Source: Cyrtodaria siliqua
Lineage: Eukaryota > Mollusca > Bivalvia > Adapedonta > Hiatellidae
Assembly: GCA_037043455.1 (NCBI GenBank)
Contig: JAWPHD010000241.1
Location: 248,001 to 312,000 of the forward strand
Reading direction: 5' to 3'
DNA length: 64,000 nucleotides
The position numbers were made by a program, and so were the translations under genes. Positions 24,603 through 37,487 of the stretch are shown piece after piece (position 1 is the stretch's first letter; each line of letters opens with the position of its first letter). The notes under the pieces are model-generated. The model was not told the DNA's origin and did no database searches. It saw nothing but the letters and a program-made list of their open reading frames with translations.

Positions 24603-24925
24603 ATTTGGAAATCGTCGAATATTGCAGTCTCAGTTTGACTGAGACTGTTCATGAACGGTAGTGAACATTGATAGCTACTGTCACGTTCTCTAGCCCCAGG
24701 TTGAGCAGAACTCAATATTTAAAATGTCAATAGTACAAACATTTGAGTCATCCCAAAGATGGCATGCATACCACGGTGAACATGGAACAGTCAATGTGAT
24801 ATGTTTATACCATTTCATGACCAGCGGCTTATGGTACCAGTTTCTAATAAAATGCTTTGCACTAAACGAGAAAACAATGTGTGAAATAAACAAAATGAAA
24901 TTTAGTTGGGAGCAGAGGTTATGAA
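24603..24925 (-). repeat. Dispersed repeat family D, long minus-strand copy
   Basis: The reverse complement matches 10025-10290 over its whole length (see that entry). Three overlapping short frames in both directions are explained by this repeat. Confidence 0.75.
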
Positions 24926-25400
24926 GCCATTTTATCCCATTATCAAAATTTCGAAGTACACCATTGTAAAAAAGCACAGATTTTTTTCAGTGACTCGTGA
25001 TTTCAAAAAATCCCAGTGCTATAATCTTGTGATATTGACAAACTTTCTCTGTCAAAATATTATAACCGGTAACTAAATGTATGTATACGTTAAACACACT
25101 TGGGTGACTATTTTTCATAGAATTTCAAAACAAAAGTTATTGATCATTGGGTATGTCTACAATCAAACCAACACCCTCCAAACCAAATAACAGTATATAA
25201 ATACGATCAAACGAACTGTTCATACGAATGTTTCCATTGCCACTAGTTTCAATAACAATGTTTGTGCATGTTTTTCATGTGTATCATGTGTGTATTGAAT
25301 GCACATGGCATATAAAGAAAATCATATTTTTTAATAATGGTGTACTTCGAAATGTGGATGATGTGATGAAATCGCTTATTTTATTTGGAAATGATGTCTC
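24900..25400. repeat. Inverted repeat around a ~350-bp spacer
   Basis: 'tttcgaagtacaccatt' near 24950-24966 is inverted as 'aatggtgtacttcgaaa' near 25337-25353. Weaker pairing continues outward, including 'gggagcagag' at about 24907 and 'tctgctcccg' at about 25400. The inverse copy may be a second family D fragment. Confidence 0.6.
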
Positions 25401-25639
25401 GTCTGCTCCCGCTTTATCGATGGACTATTCTATGGACCAATTTATATTACACAAAACAGCAATTTTGAATAAAACTGTATCAAATCTTTCGGATATAATG
25501 TGCAAAATGTCTGCCATATAAGTATTCCTTTTTTTATTATGTTTACATTAATAGTGGTGAATTACTGTCATGTGCTATATGGTTGTACACACGTACATGA
25601 AAATGGCGCTGTCCCAAGAAGTCATGCCTAAAGATAATC

Positions 25640-25760
25640 ATGTATGTATTACAAATACCACATAGAAATCCACAAAGTGCCCATAGACCTCGCAGAATCC
25701 AGAGCAATAAGAGAATAAACCGTTGACTGCACGTAAAGACACGATTGAAGAAAAACATTA
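25640..25760. repeat. Dispersed repeat shared with 63560-63680
   Basis: 'agaatccagagcaataagag' followed by 'aataaaccgttgactgcacg' corresponds to 'agaagccagagcagtaagag' and 'aataaaccattaagggcacg' at 63625-63665. It is probably part of a larger element in which family P ends are embedded. Confidence 0.6.
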
Positions 25761-25919
25761 AATGTAACTTTCCTTTATTACTGACATCTACATAAGCAGT
25801 CCTTAAGGGCTGCTAGGCAGCTGTAAAACGTCGCCCCAACTACGAAACTGTAGTGTTATTACGAACGGATCGTTAAGGAACATCAAGCCCAATCGTTTTG
25901 GTATAATGCCGCTTAAGAC

Positions 25920-25985
25920 ATTGTTAGGAGGCGTGAGAGTTGTTGCACCATTTAATACCTCTCATGAACAGACTCAATACACTTT
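25920..25985 (+). repeat. Dispersed repeat family D, short fragment
   Basis: 'ggcgtgagagttgttgcacc' then 'cctctcatgaacagactcaa'. A related fragment is at 36365-36430 ('ggcgtgataggtgatgcgcc'). Confidence 0.55.
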
Positions 25986-26394
25986 TCTCAATTGTTTATG
26001 TTTGTTGTTTTCAAGGATTCCCTTTTCGGTAATTGTATGACATCATTATGTTTTACACTTGGTGCAAGCTGCATTTGTTATAGGATGTTTTAATCAATTA
26101 AAAGCAATGTACTTTTGCGGACATACATGCATTATCTTTGAAAAAACTTAATCGGACCTATGCCCCAAATTACGAACTAAACTAGGATGTATAATTATGG
26201 CATTACATTTTCAAAACATTGTTTACTTCATCGTATTTTACCGGTTATTTGTGATTAGGCGATCATTAGGGAAACATTTAAATGAGGCTCTATATAAAAC
26301 ATACCATACATATTCATAGCTGCATAGAACAGAGCAGTAGCTAAAGCGGTTGTCAATGACAAGCACTTTGAGGATCTGTTAATAGCTCACGCAA

Positions 26395-26790
26395 TAATAC
26401 TAGTACTATAAAGGTACGCATATATACATATTAATGAGTTAGTCTTTAATATACTTATTTAAAGTATATCTTTACTAGCGTCAAGTACGGTATACCGATT
26501 ACATAATACAATAGACACCTAGACATTTATTGATCTTAGTATAACAGTAACATAACATAAAGGAATATTGCGTTATACGGCAGTCACAAAGGCGCCTCGA
26601 TAAGAGTCAATTTAAGCATATCTACATACTAATGAGTACATATTTAATGTATATGTTTACAAGCGTTAAGTAATGTTTACCAATAGAATCACGGTTAGAG
26701 AATACTACTAGACATTTATTGGGATTTCTGTAGAACAATAACATGACATTTCCGATTCAAGGTTCCCATACACGACACTATTAATTAATA
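26395..26790. repeat. ~195-bp diverged tandem duplication
   Basis: 'catattaatgagttagtctt' followed by 'ttactagcgtcaagtacgg' at 26430-26490 is repeated as 'catactaatgagtacatatt' and 'ttacaagcgttaagtaatg' at 26625-26675. Both are followed by 'tagacatttattg'. This lies at the left edge of the right segmental copy. Confidence 0.7.
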
Positions 26791-27629
26791 CCATTTCAGA
26801 AAGAAGTAGTTATACATAATTTCAGAATCCTACAAGTCTCTGGTATTGTTGTTATTCTCTGGTATTGTTGTCTACAAGTCTCTGATGTTAGTCTCTGATG
26901 TTGTTGTCGTTAAGACTGTATCGCCCTCTTACAAAAGCAAAAAGCATTGAAACAATAATAGCAAGCAACTTTCATAGGAGACATTCATACGAGACATTTA
27001 ATTTTAATAAAGAATCATGATAGAGTGTCGGTATAAATACATCCTAATATCGGCTGTGTGTAAATCATTCACCCTAAAGCAATCATGACATATGCAGGTG
27101 TACGTGGTTTGCCCATTATGCCAGTTTGTGTCTTTCCTAGTGTAATCCATGCCAAACGGTGGGATTCCGATTGTTATAAATTTAGCGCCGATGAGTGCTG
27201 ATGAACTTCAGGATTTTTAAAGCTATGAATCATACTTTATAAAGGTCGTCACAAAACTATACTCCATACAAACATTGTAAACCAGTCACGAACACTGAGC
27301 TACTGAAATTAATGCATACGTTAACGTTAATCGGTATGTGTGTACTAGCAGTTGATTGTTATTTTTTGAAAATGTATCGACCTGGTTGGTATACGCTCCG
27401 CTATTTAACCAGACATTTAGTTGAAACCCAACAATTAGTGCACTGGAATGATATAGGTTAATGTAGTTTGTAGCATACATTCATGTTTGTATTTGATACT
27501 TATATGTCGTATTTAAATAAAATGAAACTTAATTGTTAACGTACGTAATGTTTAACACATGGGGTAAAATACATTAGCCTTGACATAATGTTATGTCTGT
27601 TCAAACGTTTCTGTTACCATCGGTGATAG

Positions 27630-28255
27630 AGGAATGTTGTAATAAGATGTGCATTGGTTAATTGGCTGATTTTTCCAGTTTCCTGGTAACACACGGAAAA
27701 AAGAAAAGTATTTATACAAAGAAAAAAACACACACAATGTAACGGACAATACAAGAACCAAACAATGTTCACATCATGGATACGTGTATATGTAATAACC
27801 TGTAACGTTTGAAATAATTTTCGGATATTGAATAGTTAATGTTTTTAATACCTTAAACTAAACATCTTAATTCAACAAGGTAACGTACATTAGATTTCAA
27901 AGTTATAAACATTAAAGTGAAACGAAATTTTGCATTTTAAAAAGCATAAACAATGTTCAGATGAGTTGTTACAAGCACTTATGTCTAAACGAATGTTGCA
28001 ATAAGTTTTAATAGTTTATTGGATGACTTTTTCTAATTTATTTTAACATGCGGAAAATAGAAAAATAAATATTTAAAATTACACAATGTAAAGGATATTA
28101 CAAGAACCAAAAAGTATTAATATCATGGACCGGTGTATGTCTGTGATATCTATAAGGTCTGGAATAATGTTCGGATGTAACATCAATAATGTTCTTAACG
28201 TCTTAATTAAAAAAAACTTAACTTAACAACGTAACGTAAATTACGGTAACGTAGG
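27630..28255. repeat. 359-bp tandem duplication, diverged
   Basis: 27632 onwards ('gaatgttgtaataag', 'cacacaatgtaacgga', 'tacaagaaccaaa', 'caaggtaacgtacatt') is repeated from 27991 ('gaatgttgcaataag', 'tacacaatgtaaagga', 'tacaagaaccaaa', 'caacgtaacgtaaatt'). The two copies are head to tail and roughly three-quarters identical by eye. Confidence 0.75.
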
Positions 28256-29584
28256 CTTAATAACGCAGGTATCCACAATATACAAACTAGGTGAAACGAA
28301 AGTTTGTATTATAAAATGCATAACTAATGAAGAAAATTTAAAATACAAACACTTTCTTCATACTTTCTTAGTCTTCAAAATACAGTATATATTTTTTATA
28401 GATAACGTATTCTACACCATGTAACACGATAACGTCCCCACGCTCAGATGGCACACAAGTTGCAAAAGACTACCAACATAATGGGCTTTCAGAAAATAAT
28501 AGGATCTATAAAATTACCCCGGGGGACAGAGTGTTCGCCTTCTTAGCTCACGGCCTAATCTGTATTCTAACCGTTGTAATTTCCATTTAGTTATACACAA
28601 TCTATACAGTCTGACGCAATTAAAACATAGCTAAAAATAAAATCTCATCGACTGATTAGAAAGCATTAAATGTAAAAAGCACCTCGTACTAAATGCTTCC
28701 TCTTCAGTGGCAATATAAGTGATACAGGTGGACTGGCATTACAATCATTGCTGTAAACAGTAAGCCAATTTATTTTAATATATTTAAGATTATAATATTT
28801 CGCTTGGAGACTCAACCTTTACATAATTTGTATTTGGATAACCGAAGTGTTTCGCCAAAACCAATCAATTTACTTTAAGTTGACGTAAATGAACGGTTGG
28901 ACTACGGATGGTCAAAAAGCAGTCACAGTTGCCTCCTCCCAGCCGTTGGTTAAAGTGAGACAATAGTATTAACAAAAGTCAAGTAGAAAATCAAGCATTC
29001 GCAAGATACAGGCATCATATATTAAGTATTTAATTCCATAATTAAATAGAAAATATGAGATGAAAGAAAAACGTTAAAAAGTATAAACGTTGAAGTTATG
29101 TCAAGATCAGAACCTTTTTAAAACGGTCAATGGCAATATAAACTAACGGGGTTTAAAACCAATTGTAATGTACAGCGTCAATAAGGCGATATAACTAACA
29201 CAATTAGACGCTCATTTATAATAATTAAATACAATAACAACAGAGAGAGCGCCACGTATCAAAAATTCAACCAAAATGCAAAATAAGTATAAATCAGTTA
29301 AAATATCAACAACTTTATTTCTAAACCGCTGATTTACTGTCATCTTAATTTTAACAATGAATAACTAAAATAGTCTAATTTCGTTTTCCATTAAATCCAC
29401 CATATACATGTATGCCGTAATTGAAGTTTTGGAAAATATATAAATACATAGATTCACACACATTCACACCGAATAAACATCTTCATAAGTTTGACATTGA
29501 CATTAAGGTATACCACTGTCTGTTGTGGTTATGACACGGTGTATTATTTTCAAGACAGCGGACAACGTTTACATCCGCAGATAT

Positions 29585-29725
29585 TTCAACTGTTTTATAG
29601 CTGACATGAGCCGAAGGCTCAAACATGAGCTATTGAAAACACCCTTCTTCCGTCGTCAGTCGGTAGTTAGCCGTCTGTCGTCAATTCGATATCCAAAATC
29701 GCCGTCCTTACCATATATAGTCTAA
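29585..29725 (+). repeat. Dispersed repeat with 'tgagctattg' motif
   Basis: 'tcaaacatgagctattgaaa' and 'cttcttccgtcgtcagtcgg' form a motif I recall as common in bivalve genomes, usually followed by the ~160-bp contrast units. That is the case here (29740-29870). The 66-codon frame at 29525-29725 is therefore probably repeat-derived. Confidence 0.5.
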
Positions 29726-30249
29726 ACTTTTAAACAAGGTCTACTGAATGGATTTCAACAGATTTTCTTTAGTTATAATTGACAACCTGATACTATAACG
29801 TTGTACAAATAACGTCCCTGGAGTTAAAATGGCTGCGCCCCTGAGGTCCAAAGTTTGTATCTAGAGATTTGACATGTATGCCAGGCTTCGGGATTTGATA
29901 TTTTTAAAAACATAAAAAAGTATGAAATTACCAATTTAAAACGTGAAATAATTCATAGATATAGATTGAACATAAACAGTTTCCTGTAATACAGCGCACT
30001 AATATAACATTACAATCTACAAGTCTTGAATGCCACAAGTTATAAATAGCTGTCACGCAGAGAAAATCGGCGATATCGGCTTTGCAGCACATTTCGATTT
30101 ATTTTACCGCCAAGTTTAACATAGATATTTCTGGCGCGTCAATATAATTAGGAAATACCTTCTTCGGGTCGTTTATTTTATATGTTCAGGGTAATTTATG
30201 TTGGTGTTTTATGTCTCAGTTAGTTTATTTCTTATTAGTTAAATACATA

Positions 30250-30745
30250 AATAATGTATTTGAACAATATTAAAAGTAATACCAATCCTGATGTACTTCC
30301 TTTAAACAAATATTCTTATCTGAAACTAAAACAGCACAGAGGTTTAATATTTTGCCTTTACTATAAGCTTATGTTCATCCACCAAGTTTATGCAAATGGT
30401 GACCCTGGAGTCAAATATGGCCCCGCCATAGGGGTCCCATATGTTTTACATAGATTTATTTAGGATAAACAAAATAAAAAAGCTCCTTCTCTGAAACTAC
30501 AAGAGCCGGATGTTTAATAGTTTTGGTCCTCTACCAAATGTGTTCCAATGATGACACTGCCTCAAATGTGGCCCCATCACCTGGTTGACCGTATTACATA
30601 GACTTAGATACCGTCAAACTGAAACGTCGTCTTCACTGAAACTACAAAATCGAAAGGTGTAGTATTTTGCAGTTACCATAAGCTGATGGTTGTCTATCAA
30701 GCTGGCTCAAATAATTATCATGGAGTCAAATTTGGCCCAGCCCTA
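30250..30745. repeat. Three ~165-bp tandem units, copy of 16195-16660
   Basis: Units start near 30323, 30491 and 30658. They match 16240, 16406 and 16568, including the preceding 'agtaataccaatcctgatgt' and 'acttcctttaaacaaatatt'. Confidence 0.85.
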
Positions 30746-31737
30746 TGTATAGGGTACATATACACACACTCATAAACATAAACGTGTTCCCAACAGGGAT
30801 GGTTATCGACAGGATATTCTCTAACTTTCTAGGCACCATTAATAGGCTATATGTAAAGTACACAAGTACAGTTAAATATAAGGATCCATCGGAAGCCATA
30901 AACTCAAACAGGAGAAGAAACTAGCAGACTCGCTTTATTTTGCGTATGTTCCCGAGAGGTAATATAAGATGCGCCTAATCACAGACCTTAGCACCGGCTT
31001 AAGTGGATTTATTCGTTAAAGTGATAGTAACTGAATTAAAAAGTCCCGAAGGATCAGTTAGTAATGCATAACATTACTGATTTGTAGCGTGATGAGTCGT
31101 TGTACACCCGCCACACTGCAGTAAATTGGGGGGTAAAATGTGGTAAAAGGCATATGTATTTTTTGGAAACAATTAACATAAGTAAGGGAGGAAATAAGCA
31201 TACTAGGTTTTATAAAGCCCATGGGAGGTAATGCAAGACTTACCACTTCTCACGCACATAACACCGACGTAAGCGATATTATAATTTAAAGCCATGCTGA
31301 TCCCGGTCGACCAGTAAATAAATTGCCATTGATTCGTAGTAAACCAGGTTTTAATGGGATAGCCAAGAAAAAAACAACATTTTAAATTGTATTACACACG
31401 CTGAAACTTTACACACTGAGCTATGGAAGCTATATAGCAATGATACGGATAATTAAAATACATCAGATGAAAACAAGTTAAGCTTTGTTTGTTTATCTCT
31501 ATCGAGTGTTTAAACATTGCCAATTTATGTCGGTACACCTGTACCTGTATTACGTATTGTTTGCTTTTCTTTTATCTTGAAGTTTCATATTACAAGAACA
31601 GAGCATGGGAGCGTTGAACGATTGTAAACCTTTGTAAACACTAATTAGATAAAATCGTTTGATTATTTTATGACCGAAATCGACTTTGAACGGCATTGAA
31701 ATAATTGTCTTTTGTTGTATATATATATATATATATA

Positions 31738-32328
31738 TACTTAAAGTCACCAGGATACTGGGTCTCTCAATTTGAACACATTTATTGGGACCATCCTGAA
31801 ATAGTGTGTATAGACGTGTTTGGTATTTTTTTATGAATTAAGTACACCTAAAGGTACTTATGTATCCCTATATAGTCGTAATTTAACGGGTAATTCAACT
31901 GTTAACGCCTTTTATTCTCATACCATAATACTGGGTCTGACCCAACATTTTTGCTGGGTCTTGTTAAAACATGTATATATATATACCGCATCACTAGTTT
32001 ATTGGATCATAGTGAATTTCCCAATGTATTGGGTCCTGAACTCTGACCTGAACTCTAATTGGATAAACAGTATATATAGACACTTAGCAAACTGTCAAGG
32101 AGATATAACCCCTACTCAGGGGCCCAATAAACGTGTAAAATAAGTTATGTGCGAGAGGCCTAATTAGGTAAATGTAGTTCTGTTAAACATGCATGTATTA
32201 TTGGGTCGTTGAATAATTGGGACAAGACCCAATAGGCAGATTGAGGACCCAATAGCAAGGTTAGGACCCAATATATCGAGTGTAAAATTTGTTGACCCAA
32301 TAAACTGGTGTCTTTAAAACTATATATA
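31738..32328. mobile_element. ~590-bp inverted-repeat element (MITE-like)
   Basis: The left end, 'cttaaagtcaccaggatact' plus 'gggtctctcaattt', is mirrored by the right end, whose reverse complement reads 'tttaaagacaccagtttatt' plus 'gggtcaacaaatttt'. Both ends adjoin (TA)n tracts. Inside, 'tattgggtc' and its inverse recur at least six times, so the element is largely self-complementary. Frames at 31820-32143 and 32160-32369 come from these internal repeats. TA-rich flanks fit a TA-inserting MITE, but the exact target duplication is obscured. Confidence 0.7.
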
Positions 32329-35300
32329 TACATCTTACATATTGTTGAATACCAACAATATAGACACACTATAACTGGTTTTAACCAGCCATACCAAACC
32401 CCGAAATTGGAGCGTCAAATTAATAGTTACCAAGTCATACTTCATTTACGCATATTCAATAACACAATTATTGTAAGAACCCGTGAATAAACCTATACTT
32501 TTAATTGATACATATACATTATTATATGACCTGAATACCTGGATAGAGTTGATAAACGGTTTTGTAGTATAATTTTGCCATTATTTGGCCGTTAGTTTCT
32601 TTAAAATATAAATATGTAAAACTATGTCTTCACGCGGGACACTTAGCTTGATATATCTTCGCTGATCTCGGCATTATTTTGGGTTTTGCTATACCATTTC
32701 GCTATGTTACCAAACTTTTTATCATAATGTTGTAAAACAAGAAATTGTTTGAAGACCCGTGGGGTTTCGTTTCGAGAAGTTTATTACGATATGTGTACTA
32801 TAATGTGCAGGGCTTCACTTCATGCGAAGCTGACTGTTGGAACACCCTACCAACCCGCCAACAATTTATGTTGAATAGGATGTACATTCCGTTTAGCAGG
32901 TTACTATCAATATTACTATGGACAGCTGATTATTTAAAAATAATTATTGATATATCACCAACATGTACAATATACCTTTAATATCAATACCGTTGACGTC
33001 GTTATGTTAATGACACGACGTAAACTTTTCGAAGGGGTTTGGGTTCAATAAAAGAAGTATTCTGAAACAAATATTCCGATGACCAGCAAATTTTAAACAG
33101 GAAATTAAATTCTCTAAAATATACTAAAATTGTGCAGTTTTTTATCAAGCCATTTAAAAGATAAATGGCTTTAACATTTTTTTTCCTTAAAATTCCTTCG
33201 TAAACAAGCAGCGAAAGACATAGGAAATTCTATATATAATAGTTTACAGCCTAATTTAAATGATATAACTTATATATAAGATGAAAGGTCTCGTCAAGAC
33301 TTACAGTGTGATATAAAATATAATTGTATGTGACTAAACTAACACTCTGTGATGCTAAAAAAGTTGACAATTGAGTGCAACGCGACTTTTATGAGACACG
33401 TCAAACATAGCCATATTTGTGACGTTATTATTAAAATCTTGTTCACATGAGGACAAAACAAAATTCAAAGTCAAATCACAAATATCTTCAAATTTAAAAA
33501 TATACATAGTTCATATGCGTTCTCTTAAATATTTGAGTAGGTCAATTCCCCCTTAAGATACAACATGCGTTAAGAGACCAATGTTGCAGTTGAATGTATT
33601 GGTATCTTAATGCGGGTTTGAGTGCACCTAAATAAAGTGTCGGCTGTCAATGAAACTTAGTTACAATATATCTTCAAGGTCTTTTATACGCGTAGTTGTT
33701 GTTGCCGATCAAATTGATGTATGTAAAATCTGTGATTTATTTTGTATTTCCCTTACATTAGCGTGATAATAAAACTGCAGCAATTTCGTTTAAATTTGTC
33801 CTTCTCCTTGAAAAAACCCTACTGCGCAGTATATATTGTAATAGGATACAATGGAAAACTTTGTTAATATTCCTTTCATTGGTTGTTTACCATCCATTTA
33901 TAGATTTTTGCGAAATAAAATTCGGTTACGTTACTTTAAATGGTGATGACCCCCGTGGTCTTCCACGAATGCAGGAAACTAACCAACTTAAACAACTCAA
34001 CAGTTTTTTCCGAGAAGCAAGTCATCTAAACAAGTTATTGTGGGAAAATTAATGTAATGAGGAAAATGCTTACACATGTACTGACCATTCCAAATAAAAA
34101 TAAAGTGCATGCATTCCTAGAAAAAACCCAGGTCATTGTCATGCAAAAATCGGTACAGAACTTTTACTTCTAACTTCGACTTCTGGGCCTGCTACTATTT
34201 CGCCCTATTAAGGTAAACGTGGAAATCTCTGTACGAAGACAAACTGACAGTGTGAGGACGGAAATTCGAAAGGACGAAACATACAATATTTTCTTTATAT
34301 CAGCTATGTTGCCTCTATGTCATGTCTCCCGTCTGTCTATCTGTAGGTGTTTTATTTATTCTCATTTTCGTCTGAATTGTTGGTCCGTCTCTATATAACA
34401 TCTGTTTACGTTCCTCCATATTTACCATACACTGTTTATTTAAAATTGGTAATATACTTTATGTTAATATTTATATTTTCCGTCTGACTTGATGTATGTA
34501 CGTCCTCCTGTCTGTGTCTGTCTGTTTATGTTTGTATGTCCTGTAGGCCCTTTTATATTGAGCGTGCGTACTTGTTGTATCTTCAGTGCGTCCGTCGATG
34601 CCTATCAGTTTACACCCGTCTGTATTTACAATAAACGTTTAACTTAATATTTCTAACACGTTATTTATTAAACATGTTTGTGATCGTTCGTCTATCTACT
34701 AGTCTGTTCTTTCCTTTATAAGTTATGATATTTCTGTTCATATATCCTTCAATCATTGTCACACGCATATATCTTTTTGAATATATGAATGTATGTTTAT
34801 TAACGGGTCTGATTAAGGTTCCGATGGCCTGGCGCTGATTCTGGCAGTCCCAAAATATAACCCAAAACCTCCTCAATACTATAGTTGTCGGCTCTACGAT
34901 AGGTATAAACATTGTATGTTAAACCTTGTATCCAAACTGTGTCATTAAGTACGTTATACTATCCCTGTACTGTTTTCTATGAAAGCTAATTCGGTCATGA
35001 TCACGCTCTTCACTGTAGTTGTGGATGGCTGGATGTCCTTGTAAACTGTTTTGTATCACGTTCACTATTAATAAATGACACGTGGCTGACATCCTTACCC
35101 TACAACCCACTTTAAAAGTGTTTCATGTTAAACTAGAGACTAGAGCCGTTCTGTGGAGTACGTTCTTGAGAAGTAGCTTGGGTCAATCAAAATACAAATT
35201 AAAACCATCACCTTGTGCTTCAGTTACATATAAAATGTGCACGTGCATAGGAAAACATATGCTTCATCGGGTTTAAGGAAACGATGCGTTTGAAGTATAC

Positions 35301-36245
35301 ATTTTCTTTGTATTTATATCGAAATTCATATGATGTGTAAGTTTACACTTTAAAGAGGGTTTATCAGGCATTGTGTTGGGGTCTAGGGGTGCCACTTAAA
35401 ATTGACAAAATGATGATGTTTTCTATTCCAAAGGGCCTAACCATAATGAATGAACCTAAACATTAATATGAACCGTTATTTACAAGGAAATGGATATGGC
35501 AAATGCTTATTAAGATGTGGTAGTCTAAATCAATCACCGAGAGTTAAAAATAAATCAAGATTTCCGCATATTCCTTTATTAAGACAAACGCATGTAGCAT
35601 GCGTAATGCTCTTTTATACAGTGCAGCTTTCTCTGTTTTCCGGGCCGGTTTAAAATTTCTCCCGGGCTTTTATATAGAGAGGACTATATCATTTATGAAA
35701 ACAATTGTTTTCATATTTCGTTCATAACGTTGTGCATTTTGATGACATGTTTTGATTTGTTTGTATTTAATATTAGATATTGGTAAACCTTGAAAATGCA
35801 CCTTTATCATTCATTAAATTGTTGATTTAGAGTTTCTTTCACTATTTACACCTTGACCTACTATAATAAAACATTTCTTTTGTAATATATTTTGCTCATA
35901 GACCGGTAAAAGGCTAGACATTATGCACCAGTTTAATGACAGTCGTTCTAGATTTTATCATTTTGAGGATAAAACGTTATTTACGGATACATACCCGTTT
36001 TTTCCGACCTACAATATCAAGTTTAATTACATATTGAAGCACAACACATGAGACAATTACACAGGCAGTGCATATAAAGTAGCTGTACCATATTAAACCC
36101 ATGAATTGTATTATACAATAACGGCAAAGTGTATATCACTCTTTCCTTAGCTTGAACTGACTGCGCCTTCTTCTGTTGTCATTTAATCGAAACGAAACAC
36201 TACAAAATATTATTTGTGTTTGTATGGTGTTTTACGTCATTTTAC
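32329..36245. other. Long interval without recognised genes or repeats
   Basis: Nearly 4 kb of AT-rich sequence. Frames of 60-83 codons show no domain. 'gtctgtctatctgt'-type C/T-rich words are frequent at 34320-34620. I find no tRNA, splice-supported exon or inverted repeat that stands out. Confidence 0.4.
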
Positions 36246-36249
36246 GTCA

Positions 36250-36320
36250 TCCCAATGGGACTCGAACCCACAGCGGTGAGAAGCGACGGTGGTAGAGGAT
36301 TAACATACTGCTACATGCAA
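36250..36320 (-). mobile_element. tRNA-derived SINE head, minus strand
   Basis: The reverse complement has 'gggttcgagtccc' (plus-strand 36257-36269), a good B-box, about 45 bases after 'tagcagtatgttaat', which resembles a tRNA A-box/D-arm. Both fall in tRNA-like spacing. No acceptor stem closes the structure, so it is a SINE head or degraded tRNA, not a functional tRNA. Confidence 0.5.
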
Positions 36321-36799
36321 ACTATTATAGTCCAGTTTGTATTACTTAAAAGTAGAATACCGCTTAGGGGGCGTGATAGGTGATGCGCCATATACGTGTT
36401 TTATCTTTCATTAACAGCCTCAACAAAACCAAGTATGCTACTTTTCTCTCTTACGTGTGGTATTTGCTGCTAATGGGTCCGTTTTTATGATTTTTTTATT
36501 GATTTTTTTTTGATTTTTAAATTACTACTCCGTCTTCAGATGAATATCTTTTTCAAATTCATCTTAACGACTCCTATGAACATGCTTCTTTACAAATTTC
36601 ATAACTGAAGAAAATATAAATGTATACAAGGCAATCACGTTTATTTCCCTTTGAATAATAAAAAGCTGAAATGGGGTATATTATAATAAGTTTTCTTAAA
36701 CTAAATGAACGAATATAATCGGGTAACCAAATTAGGAACACACTGATTGTCATACCAATATTTGTCATTAAAATTATTCTCAAACAGACTTCTCGTGGG

Positions 36800-37190
36800 A
36801 TAAGTCTCTATACTTACTCTAGCTGTTGACATAGTTCAGGAGGTGTGTAATGACGCTAGCTGTTGGTATTTTTCTCCGAAGACAATACTTACTCTGGGTG
36901 CGGATACAGTACTGTCGTTTTCTAAAGTAGCTCTCCCTTAAAGTTGTACCGCCGTACATTGTTGTATTTGTCGTCCCTGTAAAGAGTACTGATGCTGCAT
37001 GCAGCTATTGATAGAACCCAAAGCCTGTACTGACATTAACTGTTGATATTGTTTCTGAGGAAATGTGTAAAATATCCCTGTGGTGAATACCAACGCTAAC
37101 TGTTGGTATTGTCTACGAGGACAGAACTGACGCAAGATGCCGATATTGACCCGGAGGACATTACTGACGTTAGCTATATGTTGATATTAT
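36800..37190. repeat. Degenerate ~55-60-bp minisatellite
   Basis: Recurring 'gacgctagctgttggtatt' followed by 'tctccgaagacaatactta'. Variants are near 36815, 36853, 37035, 37093 and 37168. The 65-codon minus frame at 36938-37135 is repeat-derived. Confidence 0.65.
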
Positions 37191-37282
37191 CCATGATTAC
37201 ATGTAGTAGATGTATATGATGCTTTCTGGTCACGATAAATATTAACGGGCATTGTCGTCAATGCCCGAGATATTCATTCTGG

Positions 37283-37487
37283 ACCACACTGCACCACTAG
37301 ACCACTGGACCACACTAGGCCACTAGACATCTGGACCACACCGGACCACACTAGACCACACTAGACCACTGGACTACTAGACCACTAAACCACTGGACCA
37401 CACTAGACCACACTGGACCACTAGACCATTAAACCACTATGCCACCACTGGACCACTAGACCACTGGACCACCACTGGATCACCAGG
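37283..37487. repeat. Minisatellite of 'ggaccactagaccact' words
   Basis: Irregular tandem arrangement of 9-10-base words 'ccactagac' and 'ccactggac', GC-richer than its surroundings. Confidence 0.9.

Larger units (their letters stand above)
26690..31635. repeat. Right member of the ancient segmental duplication
   Basis: Partner of 11291-18265, with the anchor pairs given there. It is about 2 kb shorter, mainly because the ~160-bp tandem block has three units here against seven. It also carries its own 359-bp tandem duplication. No gene is seen. Confidence 0.7.
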
